Source: Prolixibacteraceae bacterium
Lineage (GTDB): Bacteria; Bacteroidota; Bacteroidia; Bacteroidales; Prolixibacteraceae
Length of the DNA: 25,085 bases
Assembly: GCA_003457135.1 (NCBI GenBank)
Contig: DMSQ01000017.1
Location: 78,688 to 103,772, forward strand
Direction: 5' to 3'
The notes beneath the pieces are model-generated. The model was not told the origin of the DNA. It saw nothing but the letters and a program-made list of their open reading frames with translations, and made no database searches. The position numbers and the translations under genes were made by a program. Of the stretch, positions 6,144 through 13,642 are shown in pieces (the first letter of the stretch is position 1; each line of letters starts with the position of its first letter).

Positions 6144-6848
6144 ATGAAAAAAACATTTTTCCTGATATTCAACTTGTTCACAATTATCACAGCCTTTGGA
6201 CAGCTTCAGCTTAAAGCCCCGGGAGTGAAATGGGACGAAAGCTATAGCTTTGATCAGTCCAACGTGTTTCAGGTTGAAGCATACGCCAAAGGAAATGAAT
6301 TAATGCGAACTATGCATTTCAAAACCTATTACCAATCGACTGGCAATAACTTTGTTACCAAGTTGGTTACCGAAACAAAAGGTACTGGCATGGAAACCAT
6401 TTTAGACAAAATCAACGAAGTTGCCATTCAGATTTGGGGTGAAGGGGGAGGCGCTGAACCTTATTACAACGCCGGAGCTTTTAAATATCCGGCAGAACAG
6501 GACCTAAAAAAACTTGATATTTTGCCGACTTCGGAAATAAAAGACATTTTAGGCTATTCATGTAAAAAATATACCTATACCTATAAAAAGATTTTTGGTG
6601 AAGTCTGGATCACTGATCAGATCACACTGTCCAATGATGTGGGAGTTTTTCGTGCCGCGAAAATGGCAGCTATACACAATACTCTTTCGGTTGGAGGATT
6701 TGTAATGGAAATGACTACTGAAGATGCCAAAGGCGGCAGGACACTAATGAAAACTGTTTCACTTAAGAATTCAGAAAAATACACCATTGATTTGAAGGGA
6801 GTGAAAATGAATACCGCGATAAACAAGGTAAATTATTACACCTTTTGA
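6144..6848 (+). CDS. Secreted DUF4412-like protein
   Basis: A 234-residue exported protein. The signal peptide is MKKTFFLIFNLFTIITAFGQ, cut after about residue 20. The segment EIKDILGYSCKKYTYTYKKIFGEVWITD resembles the DUF4412/GLPGLI-type pattern (a Gly-Tyr/x-Cys-Lys-Lys turn followed by a Trp-containing strand), known from beta-rich periplasmic or outer-membrane-associated proteins of Bacteroidota. No catalytic motif is visible. ATG 6144 is chosen over ATG 6057 because it starts the signal peptide and the upstream 29 codons look untranslated. A possible hairpin follows the stop, and the serine hydrolase gene lies 106 bases downstream in the same direction. Confidence 0.72.
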   Translation: MKKTFFLIFNLFTIITAFGQLQLKAPGVKWDESYSFDQSNVFQVEAYAKGNELMRTMHFKTYYQSTGNNFVTKLVTETKGTGMETILDKINEVAIQIWGEGGGAEPYYNAGAFKYPAEQDLKKLDILPTSEIKDILGYSCKKYTYTYKKIFGEVWITDQITLSNDVGVFRAAKMAAIHNTLSVGGFVMEMTTEDAKGGRTLMKTVSLKNSEKYTIDLKGVKMNTAINKVNYYTF

Positions 6849-6864
6849 TACTTGGTAGATTTCC

Positions 6865-6899
6865 AATTGCAGTATTATTCAAAATAGAAAACTGCAATT
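6865..6899 (+). terminator. Possible hairpin between the DUF4412-like and hydrolase genes
   Basis: Perfect 9-bp arms AATTGCAGT (6865-6873) and ACTGCAATT (6891-6899) with a 17-base AT-rich loop. There is no real T-tract, so it may be a weak terminator or simply a repeat. Confidence 0.35.
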
Positions 6900-6954
6900 T
6901 CAGTCTGTTAAAATGGATTAATCTGGTCCTACGTTAATTTCTTAAGTCTGGAAT

Positions 6955-8487
6955 ATGAAAGTAAATAGAATTTCCTTGCTGATGTTTTCAGTTTTATTTC
7001 TTCTGACTGCGCATACAAAAATGTTGGCGCAATCAATTGAAGAAAAAAGCACCAGCCTGGAAGCTACCTTTCCAGTTATCGATAAGCTATTCAGCAACTA
7101 CGCCAAACAAAATCACTTTCCGGGTCTGGTCTATGGACTTGTTGTGGATGGGAAACTGGTTCACAAAGGCAGTATTGGCTACTCTAATCTTTCCAAAGAA
7201 ACATTAGCCGACAATAATACTGCTTTCCGGATTGCTTCGATGACTAAAAGTTTTACGGCAATGGCTATTCTGAAACTTCGCGACGAAGGAAAACTGAAAC
7301 TCGACGATCCGGTTTACCTGTACATCCCGGAAATGAAAGATCAAAAGTATCTGACCAAAGACGCTGCTCCGGCAACTATTCGGCATCTGCTCACGCACGG
7401 AGCCGGATTTCCGGAAGACAATCCATGGGGAGATCGACAATTGGCGCGGACTGAAGAAGAGCTGACTAAGTTGATTAAAAATGGAATTTCGTTCTCCAAT
7501 AATCCCGGAATGAAATATGAATACAGCAATCTGGGTTTTACGATGCTCGGCCTCATCATCCGAAAAGTTTCCGGTCAATCATACCAAAATTACATCACCA
7601 AAAATATTCTGGAGCCGTTAGGAATGACTCATACCTGGTGGGAATATTCCAAAGTTCCGGAAAAAGAACTGGCACTTGGATACCGTTGGGTCAATGGAAA
7701 TTGGTCAGAACAACCCTTGCTTCATGATGGAATTTATGGCGCTATGGGTGGAATGATCACTTCTCTGGAAGATTTCAGCAAATACCTGTCGCTTCATTTA
7801 TCGGCATGGCCACCGCGGGATGACGAGGAAAAAGGACCTGTAATGCGAAGTTCAATTCGCGAAATGCACTTTCCCTGGAATTTGAACTATCTAAGTTCTC
7901 AGGTAAAAAAATACGATGGTAGCCTGTGCCCCACTGTTTCTGCCTATGGTTATGGCCTGGCCTGGGCTAAGGATTGTGAAGGAAAAGTATTTATCAGTCA
8001 TGGAGGTGGATTACCCGGTTTTGGCAGCAACTGGCGAATTATGCCCGATTATGGTATCGGGATTATTTCGTTGAGTAACCTGACTTATGCTTCAGCCGGA
8101 AACATCAATGCAAAAGTTTTGGAAACTGTTGTGCGATTGGCCAAACTCCAGCCCAGACAATTGCCTGTTTCACCCATTTTAAATCAACGAAAAAAAGAAT
8201 TAACAGCCTTACTGCCTGACTGGGAAAATCCTGAAAAAACCGGAATTTTTGCAGAGAGCTTCTTTATGGATTATTTCATTGATTCACTAAAAAAAGAAGC
8301 TGCTACCATTTATTCCAATGCCGGAAAGATTACTCAGATTAGGGAGTTCATCCCTGAAAATAACCTTCGTGGTTTCTTTATTTTGGAGGGTGAAAACAGT
8401 AATATCGAAATCAGCTTTACACTGACTCCAGAAAATCCACCATTAATTCAGGAGTATAAGATCCGGGAAAGGGCAAAAAGGAAATAA
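6955..8487 (+). CDS. Secreted beta-lactamase-fold serine hydrolase (class C-like)
   Basis: A penicillin-binding-protein-like serine hydrolase of 510 residues (Pfam Beta-lactamase family). A signal peptide covers about residues 1-25. The nucleophile motif S95-M-T-K98 (SxxK), the second motif Y190-S-N192 (YxN) and the third motif H349-G-G351 are all present and well spaced. A C-terminal extension of about 110 residues follows the catalytic domain. Substrates in this family range from beta-lactams to D-amino-acid peptides and esters, so the activity cannot be fixed. A D-peptidase acting on muropeptides would suit the cell-wall genes to the right, but that is inference. It converges on the FAD dehydrogenase gene, with only 17 bases between stops. 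Confidence 0.88.
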   Translation: MKVNRISLLMFSVLFLLTAHTKMLAQSIEEKSTSLEATFPVIDKLFSNYAKQNHFPGLVYGLVVDGKLVHKGSIGYSNLSKETLADNNTAFRIASMTKSFTAMAILKLRDEGKLKLDDPVYLYIPEMKDQKYLTKDAAPATIRHLLTHGAGFPEDNPWGDRQLARTEEELTKLIKNGISFSNNPGMKYEYSNLGFTMLGLIIRKVSGQSYQNYITKNILEPLGMTHTWWEYSKVPEKELALGYRWVNGNWSEQPLLHDGIYGAMGGMITSLEDFSKYLSLHLSAWPPRDDEEKGPVMRSSIREMHFPWNLNYLSSQVKKYDGSLCPTVSAYGYGLAWAKDCEGKVFISHGGGLPGFGSNWRIMPDYGIGIISLSNLTYASAGNINAKVLETVVRLAKLQPRQLPVSPILNQRKKELTALLPDWENPEKTGIFAESFFMDYFIDSLKKEAATIYSNAGKITQIREFIPENNLRGFFILEGENSNIEISFTLTPENPPLIQEYKIRERAKRK

Positions 8488-8504
8488 TTCCAAAAACGCA
8501 TATC

Positions 8505-11324
8505 TTATTTTTTTGCCTTACTCACCCGATCAACCAAATAAACAATCGAATGATGCGAAACTCCGGAATGCAGACTTAATCCAATTTCGCAGGTCCGGCT
8601 GTTGGAATAACCGTTTTTAACTTCTGTCGGAAGCTGCATTTTCAGGTCACGCAAACCATGCTCATTGAGTTCAGGGAATGAAAATCCGCGATCGCCTGCA
8701 AAACCACAGCAGTTGGTTACAGGTACAATCACTTTTACAGCGCACTTTTCGGCCAGTTTTACCAGTTTTTCTTCAAGGCCCATTTTCTTCATGCTGCACA
8801 CCGGAAACACCGTAATGGTTTCCTGAACCGGGGTAATTTCCAGATTGGTAATCAAATGGTCAAGGATAAATTCAACCGGTTCGTATAGTTTCAGCTCCGA
8901 TTGCATGTTCTCTTTCATCGTAAACAAGCATGGACTCATATCGCACAAAACCGGATATTTGCCATTTTCACTGGCTTTGAGTAAAGCCCATTCCAGTTCG
9001 TTCGACTTTTTTTGCCCGGCTTCGGTGTATCCTTTGCTCGAAAAAGCCATTCCACAGCACAAACTGTTCAGGTTTTCCGGATAAATGACCTCGAAGCCAC
9101 CTTTATTCAGCAATTCCAGCATCTTCGCTGAAAGCTGTTTTTCTTTCCGATGCTCTTTCGAAACGCCCATCGCGCGGTTGATGCACGAGGGGAAATAAAC
9201 GACTTTATTTGCTGATTTCAGCCCTTGATTGGTGTTGATTTTCTTTGCTCCCCGTGGCATATATTCATTCCAAAGCGGAATGTTGTTTCCTGACAGTTTT
9301 CTCATTCCCACTGAAATGCTTTTCATTAAAGAATTTCCAAAAATGGAATGGAAGAATCCGACAGTCGAAAGTGCTGTGCGAACAGTGGCGGTGGTCCCGG
9401 CCATCCGGTCTGCAATCCACACAGCGCGTTTTTGGTTTTCTCCAATAACTTCAGTGCGCAGGTTTTTCACCAACTTGCCGGTATCAATTTTGACCGGACA
9501 TGCTGTAGCACACAAGCCATCGGTGGCGCAGGTTTCATTTCCGGCGTATTGATAGGCTTTAGCCAAAGAGGCTGCAATATGCGGTTCGTGTCCGCTTTTT
9601 GCCAGACTGGCCATTTCGCGGTAAACCACAATGCGCTGGCGTGGCGTCAGTGTAAGTTCTGCCGAAACACAAGTCGGCTCACAAAAACCACATTCGATAC
9701 ATTGGTCAATTTTTTCACTGGCAGCCGGAATCGGTTTCAGGTTCTTCAGGTGTGCTTCCGGATCGTTGTTCAAAATTACTCCAGGATTGAGTAAGTCTTT
9801 GGGGTCGAAAATGCGTTTGATGCGTTTCATCAGTTTATAAGCTTCGCTTCCCCACTCCATTTCCACAAACGGAGCCATGTTCCTACCTGTGCCATGTTCA
9901 GCCTTGAGTGAGCCGTCGTATTTCGAAACTACCATCTCCACAACATCGGCCATAAACCGGCTGTATCGCTCAATCTCGGAGGCTGTACCAAAATCCTGGG
10001 TAAACACAAAATGAAGGTTTCCTTCCAACGCATGACCAAAAATCACCGCTTCGCGATAGCCCCATTTTGCAAATAAGCGATGTAAATCGAGCGTTGCTTC
10101 GGCCAAACGAGGTACGGGGAAAGCCACATCTTCAATAATTACCGTTGTCCCGGTTTTACGCATGGCGCCTACTGAAGGGAAAAGTCCTTTGCGAATTTTC
10201 CAGAACAAGGCACATTCTTTAGTATCATCAGTAAACTGAATCGGAATCTCAGCGGGAATGGACTGAACTTTTTCAAGAATTTCGGCAATTTGTATTTTCA
10301 ACTGTTCGTATTCTGTGGCGCGGGTTTCCACCAGAATGGCGCTGGACGCTGCACTCAGGATTTTCAGGTAAGCCGGCATCCCGGCCTGATCTTCCACCGA
10401 TCGCAATCCGGCGCGATCCATCAACTCGACTGCTGCAACCGGAGCCGATTTCAGCAGTGAAACGGCCTGACAGGCTTTTTCAATATCCGGAAAAATCATC
10501 AGCGAACTGGCCCGGAACGGATGCTCAATCACTGTTCGGTAGGTGATTTCAGCAATAAAGCCCAGCGTTCCTTCAGAGCCAATCATCAGGTGCTGAATCA
10601 CCTCAAACGGATCGGTAAAGTCGACCAAAGCATTCAGGCTAAAGCCTGTTGTATTTTTCATTTTGAATTTTCGGGCGATGCGGGCCGAAAGCTCATCATT
10701 GGCCTTAACCTCCGTAACCATGTTCTGAATCTCCTGAACCAACTGCGAATGGGTTTGCCGAAATAGCTCTTTGCTTTCATCGCTGGCTGTGTCGAGTACC
10801 GAACCATCGGCCAGAATAATACGCATCGTATCGAGCGTTTTATATGAATTTTCAGCAGTTCCGCAACACATGCCGCTGGCATTATTGGCTGCAATTCCGC
10901 CAATCATGGCCGCATTAATGGAGGCAGGATCGGGACCGATTTTTCGCCCGAAAGGAGCCAGCAGAACATTCACTCTTTCACCTGTCAAACCAGGCTGCAA
11001 TTTAATTTTCAGTCCATAAGCTTCTATACTGAATTTTTTCCAGTGGTTTCCGGCAATGACCAATACAGAATCGGAAATGGCCTGGCCCGAAAGGCTGGTT
11101 CCGGCAGCGCGAAAAGTTACCGGAATATCCAATTTCGAACTTTCCTTTAGGATTAACGAAATTTCATCTTCGTTTTTGGCCTTGATCACCATTTTTGGAA
11201 TCAGCCGGTAAAAACTGGCATCGGTACCAAAAGCAAGAGTATAAAGAGGATCGTGGAAGATTCTTTTTGAATCAATGGTGGATATCAGTTGTTGATAAAG
11301 TTGCTGGTATTTTCCGGTGAGCAT
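8505..11324 (-). CDS. FAD/Fe-S D-2-hydroxyacid dehydrogenase (GlcD-GlcF fusion type)
   Basis: A 939-residue fusion of a flavoprotein and an iron-sulfur protein, as in the YdiJ-like D-2-hydroxyglutarate and D-lactate dehydrogenases. The FAD_binding_4 domain comes first, with PAGTSLSGQAISD and GGIAANNASGMCCG; the FAD-oxidase C-terminal domain reaches about residue 510. Ferredoxin-like cysteines CIECGFCEPTC (near 540) and CATDGLCATACP (near 598) follow, then two CCG-type motifs, SLCCGMAF (near 755) and NCCGFAGD (near 873). It probably oxidises a D-2-hydroxyacid and passes electrons towards the quinone pool. D-lactate released from the MurNAc lactyl ether is one conceivable substrate given the neighbours, but D-2-hydroxyglutarate is equally possible. 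Its ATG lies 2 bases beyond the stop of the Bro-N gene, suggesting co-transcription. Confidence 0.9.
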   Translation of the reverse strand: MLTGKYQQLYQQLISTIDSKRIFHDPLYTLAFGTDASFYRLIPKMVIKAKNEDEISLILKESSKLDIPVTFRAAGTSLSGQAISDSVLVIAGNHWKKFSIEAYGLKIKLQPGLTGERVNVLLAPFGRKIGPDPASINAAMIGGIAANNASGMCCGTAENSYKTLDTMRIILADGSVLDTASDESKELFRQTHSQLVQEIQNMVTEVKANDELSARIARKFKMKNTTGFSLNALVDFTDPFEVIQHLMIGSEGTLGFIAEITYRTVIEHPFRASSLMIFPDIEKACQAVSLLKSAPVAAVELMDRAGLRSVEDQAGMPAYLKILSAASSAILVETRATEYEQLKIQIAEILEKVQSIPAEIPIQFTDDTKECALFWKIRKGLFPSVGAMRKTGTTVIIEDVAFPVPRLAEATLDLHRLFAKWGYREAVIFGHALEGNLHFVFTQDFGTASEIERYSRFMADVVEMVVSKYDGSLKAEHGTGRNMAPFVEMEWGSEAYKLMKRIKRIFDPKDLLNPGVILNNDPEAHLKNLKPIPAASEKIDQCIECGFCEPTCVSAELTLTPRQRIVVYREMASLAKSGHEPHIAASLAKAYQYAGNETCATDGLCATACPVKIDTGKLVKNLRTEVIGENQKRAVWIADRMAGTTATVRTALSTVGFFHSIFGNSLMKSISVGMRKLSGNNIPLWNEYMPRGAKKINTNQGLKSANKVVYFPSCINRAMGVSKEHRKEKQLSAKMLELLNKGGFEVIYPENLNSLCCGMAFSSKGYTEAGQKKSNELEWALLKASENGKYPVLCDMSPCLFTMKENMQSELKLYEPVEFILDHLITNLEITPVQETITVFPVCSMKKMGLEEKLVKLAEKCAVKVIVPVTNCCGFAGDRGFSFPELNEHGLRDLKMQLPTEVKNGYSNSRTCEIGLSLHSGVSHHSIVYLVDRVSKAKK

Positions 11325-11326
11325 GA

Positions 11327-12154
11327 TTAGGATTCTGGTAATGCGTCTATATTTTTAGCGTTTAATGGAGTCACTATACTTTTACCAATATTGGCTTCAA
11401 TCTCTTTACGTGTATTGCCAACAATAGAACCGCCTCGGGCAGCTACACGTCGGTTATCAGCTAGTGTTTTCGGCTTGTGTTCCTTCGATATTTCGGTAGT
11501 GGTAGCCTCAGCAAGCGTGTTAAGCGCTAATTCGAGATTAGTCATATTATCGCGCAGACTCTCTTTTTTTAATCCCTTGAATTGCTTGTATTGTTTGGTT
11601 GTCAATCCCGACCTACCATGTGTTATGATATCGGTTAAGTTAGCATATTCCTGACCCTTTTTAACCCCACGTTGCTCCCATTCATCTGTAAGCTCTTTGC
11701 GAACTTCAATGCTTTTAAGGCGTTGATTGATCCAGTTTGTAGAGTATCCTTTCCGATGGTAATATTCCAGCATACGATCAATTCCTTGTTCAGGATCGTC
11801 CATTTCATCCAAACGCTCACGGGCAATTTCAGCAAGCCACATCTTAAACGGCTCTGCTTTAGGTGATGGGATTGATTGAATAAGCCGGAAAAGTTGTTCT
11901 ACATCAGCCACATCGCTCATGCGCATTTTTCCATCCGGAGCTTCCATTTTCAAAGCGTTACAATTTGTAACGGTTTGATTTCCCTCTGCCAACAATCTCT
12001 TTTTCAATACTCTCCAATAAACTTGTGGATTGGGGCTATCTGTCAATACTCTGACAACATCAACAATAGATACATACCATTTTTCCTGGTCGTTGTCCCA
12101 GACGGTACGAACTTTTTTATCCTCAAATAACTTTAGTGCGTTTTGCTTGGTCAT
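11327..12154 (-). CDS. Bro-N domain protein (phage antirepressor / DinD-like)
   Basis: A 275-residue protein with a Bro-N DNA-binding domain at about residues 10-110 (KLFEDKKVRTVWDNDQEKWY, SIVDVVRVLTDS, then SDVADVEQLFRLIQSI). A DinD-like C-terminal part follows, with KQYKQFKGLKKESLRDNMT. Such stand-alone genes are common in Bacteroidota chromosomes outside prophages; the role is unknown. ATG 12154 (MTKQNALKLFED) is preferred; a longer in-frame start at 12196 adds 14 unrelated residues. The stop is 2 bases before the dehydrogenase start, so translation may be coupled. No other phage gene is nearby. A GTTGTAACAAC palindrome precedes it, and a 17-base palindrome containing TTGTAAC lies inside the gene. 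Confidence 0.85.
   Translation of the reverse strand: MTKQNALKLFEDKKVRTVWDNDQEKWYVSIVDVVRVLTDSPNPQVYWRVLKKRLLAEGNQTVTNCNALKMEAPDGKMRMSDVADVEQLFRLIQSIPSPKAEPFKMWLAEIARERLDEMDDPEQGIDRMLEYYHRKGYSTNWINQRLKSIEVRKELTDEWEQRGVKKGQEYANLTDIITHGRSGLTTKQYKQFKGLKKESLRDNMTNLELALNTLAEATTTEISKEHKPKTLADNRRVAARGGSIVGNTRKEIEANIGKSIVTPLNAKNIDALPES
11956..11972. promoter_or_regulatory. 17-base palindrome inside the Bro-N gene
   Basis: CGTTACAATTTGTAACG has 8-bp perfect arms around one central base. It lies in the coding region of the Bro-N domain. It shares the TTGTAAC core with the palindrome upstream of the gene, as an operator of an autoregulator might, but chance is not excluded. Confidence 0.25.
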
Positions 12155-12186
12155 ATTAGATAAAATAATAGAAGTTGATTGAATTG

Positions 12187-12197
12187 GTTGTAACAAC
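12187..12197. promoter_or_regulatory. GTTGTAACAAC palindrome upstream of the Bro-N gene
   Basis: Perfect 5-bp arms around one base, about 33 bases upstream of the Bro-N start codon, a plausible operator position. No clear Bacteroidota -7/-33 promoter (TAnnTTTG/TTTG) could be placed beside it. Confidence 0.25.
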
Positions 12198-12242
12198 TAC
12201 TAATATAGCGATTTTAGCCGGAAATTATGGGATAATATCCAG

Positions 12243-12275
12243 GGATTCCATCTTTCTAAAAAAGAGATGGAATCC
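12243..12275 (-). terminator. Hairpin downstream of the epimerase gene
   Basis: Perfect 11-bp arms GGATTCCATCT (12243-12253) and AGATGGAATCC (12265-12275) with an 11-base A/T-rich loop, starting 10 bases beyond the epimerase stop. It lacks a T-run after the stem on the - strand. It probably separates the cell-wall gene unit from the Bro-N/dehydrogenase pair. Confidence 0.55.
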
Positions 12276-12284
12276 TAATCTATA

Positions 12285-13535
12285 CTAAATCTTCCATTTC
12301 GGATCCAATGCAGAAAGCCCCATTCCCGGCTGATCAATCAAAGTTACCTTTCCCTTTACGACCTGAACACCCTGATACGGATCGTTTGAAATCAGTAAAT
12401 TACCATCCAGATCGGCCCAGTCACATTTAGACGACAACTGTGCCGCAGCCGAAACTGCACACGATGTTTCGGTCATACAACCGATCATCACCTTCATGTC
12501 CAGAGATCTGGCAAGTGTAAGCATTTGATGCGCTTCGCGCATGCCGGTACACTTCATCAGTTTGATGTTGATGCCGTTATAAATCCCGCTGGCTTTTATT
12601 ACATCAGGCAGTCGTTGCACAGATTCATCGCCAATGGTTGGTAACGGACTGTGTTCTGTCAACCAGGCCATCTCATCAACCGAAGTTTTAGGCATTGGTT
12701 GTTCAACAAAAACCACTCCTTTTTCCTTCAACCAATGAATCATGTCGAGCGCCATTTGTTTGTCCGTCCAGCCCTGATTCACATCCACGCATAGTGGAAC
12801 ACTGGTAACCGAGCGAATAGTTTCAATCATTTCGCGATCGGTTTTTTGCCCAAGTTTGACCTTCAGAATTTTATACGGTGTGGCCTCGGCAACTTTCTGC
12901 CTGACCACTTCAGGAGTATCAATACCGATGGTAAACGAAGTATTTGGCGTATCTGCCGGATCAAATCCCCATATTTTGTACCAGGGTTGTCCCATCAACT
13001 TACCAACCAAATCGTGCAAGGCAATGTCAACCGAAGCTTTTGCAGCGCAGTTTCCGGGCATAACCGAATCAACGTACTTCAGAATATCATCCATCTGAAA
13101 AGTGTCATTAAACTGGCTTAAATTCAACGATCCCAGAAATTTGGTAGCCGATTCAATGCTTTCACCCAAATAAGGAGGCATCGAAGCTTCGCCGTAACCT
13201 GTAACACCTTCAAACTCCAGACTGATCAACACATCAGGTGTTGTTTTGCGTGAACTGTTGGCCAAAGTAAAAGTATGCCTCAATTGAAGTTCGTATGGGA
13301 TGAAACGTAAAATCAATCCTTTTCCTGAAGTTTTAGACGATTTTTTTTTCACAGCAGCAAATATGGTTTCAGCACCGGCTAACCCGGCCAAAGCTGTCAA
13401 TCCGGTGGTTCGTATAAAATTGCGACGTGAAAGCCCCTCCCCGACTCTCTCCGAAGGAGATAGCCTCTCCCCAGCCCTCTCCAAAGGAGAGGGAGTAGAA
13501 TCGCTCTGAATATGTTTTTTCTGAATATTAGTCAT
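12285..13535 (-). CDS. Tat-exported L-Ala-D/L-Glu epimerase (enolase superfamily)
   Basis: A dipeptide epimerase-like enzyme of 416 residues, expected to interconvert L-Ala-D-Glu and L-Ala-L-Glu, a step in murein peptide recycling. It has the enolase-superfamily capping domain and barrel. The catalytic KxK is K225-V-K227, metal ligands are D251 (CVDVNQGW), E278 (FVEQPMP) and D303 (IGDESVQ), and the opposite base is K325 (NIKLMK). The DLDG motif at 376-379 fits the dipeptide-binding Asp pair of this subgroup. A Tat signal is at 37-54 (SRRNFIRTTGLTALAGLAG). Before it lie 36 residues, of which 16-36 are encoded by a palindromic repeat; no ATG lies between the repeat and the Tat motif, so ATG 13535 is kept. 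An NlpC/P60 gene lies upstream in the same direction, as in ykf-type recycling clusters. Exact dipeptide specificity is inferred. Confidence 0.85.
   Translation of the reverse strand: MTNIQKKHIQSDSTPSPLERAGERLSPSERVGEGLSRRNFIRTTGLTALAGLAGAETIFAAVKKKSSKTSGKGLILRFIPYELQLRHTFTLANSSRKTTPDVLISLEFEGVTGYGEASMPPYLGESIESATKFLGSLNLSQFNDTFQMDDILKYVDSVMPGNCAAKASVDIALHDLVGKLMGQPWYKIWGFDPADTPNTSFTIGIDTPEVVRQKVAEATPYKILKVKLGQKTDREMIETIRSVTSVPLCVDVNQGWTDKQMALDMIHWLKEKGVVFVEQPMPKTSVDEMAWLTEHSPLPTIGDESVQRLPDVIKASGIYNGINIKLMKCTGMREAHQMLTLARSLDMKVMIGCMTETSCAVSAAAQLSSKCDWADLDGNLLISNDPYQGVQVVKGKVTLIDQPGMGLSALDPKWKI
13428..13493. repeat. CTCCCC/GGGGAG palindromic repeat, copy 4 (inside the epimerase gene)
   Basis: Two adjacent hairpins: TCTCC-GAA-GGAGA (13448-13460) and CCCTCTCC-AAA-GGAGAGGG (13475-13493). 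The region is read without a stop on the - strand as residues 16-36 of the epimerase precursor, ahead of the twin-arginine motif. Confidence 0.8.
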
Positions 13536-13595
13536 GATTTTCTATTGAGTGTTAATATTATTATTTTATTGTTCTCATTCTATTGGCTTTTTAGG

Positions 13596-13642
13596 TCCTC
13601 CCTTGTGGGGAGGATTTAGGTGGGGCTTCTTTAGGGGAGGCT
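13596..13642. repeat. CTCCCC/GGGGAG palindromic repeat, copy 5
   Basis: Arms TCCTCCC (13596-13602) and GGGAGGA (13608-13614), followed by a further GGGG/GGGGAGG run. It lies in the 95-base gap between the NlpC/P60 and epimerase genes. Its left-to-right extension includes the NlpC/P60 stop codon (13631-13633) and encodes the terminal residues SLP. Confidence 0.65.

Noticed and set aside
9348..9794. 148-codon frame opposite the FAD/Fe-S dehydrogenase
   Set aside because: Antisense shadow in a codon-biased gene; it overlaps the essential cysteine-cluster region and lacks any own signal.
8505..11324. Assignment of the dehydrogenase specifically to D-lactate from MurNAc
   Set aside because: Attractive in context, but the sequence does not separate D-lactate from D-2-hydroxyglutarate or glycolate, and a hairpin and a Bro-N gene separate it from the cell-wall genes.
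11327..12154. Prophage remnant suspected from the Bro-N gene
   Set aside because: No integrase, structural, lysis or attachment-site sequences nearby; such genes are frequent as isolated chromosomal genes in Bacteroidota.
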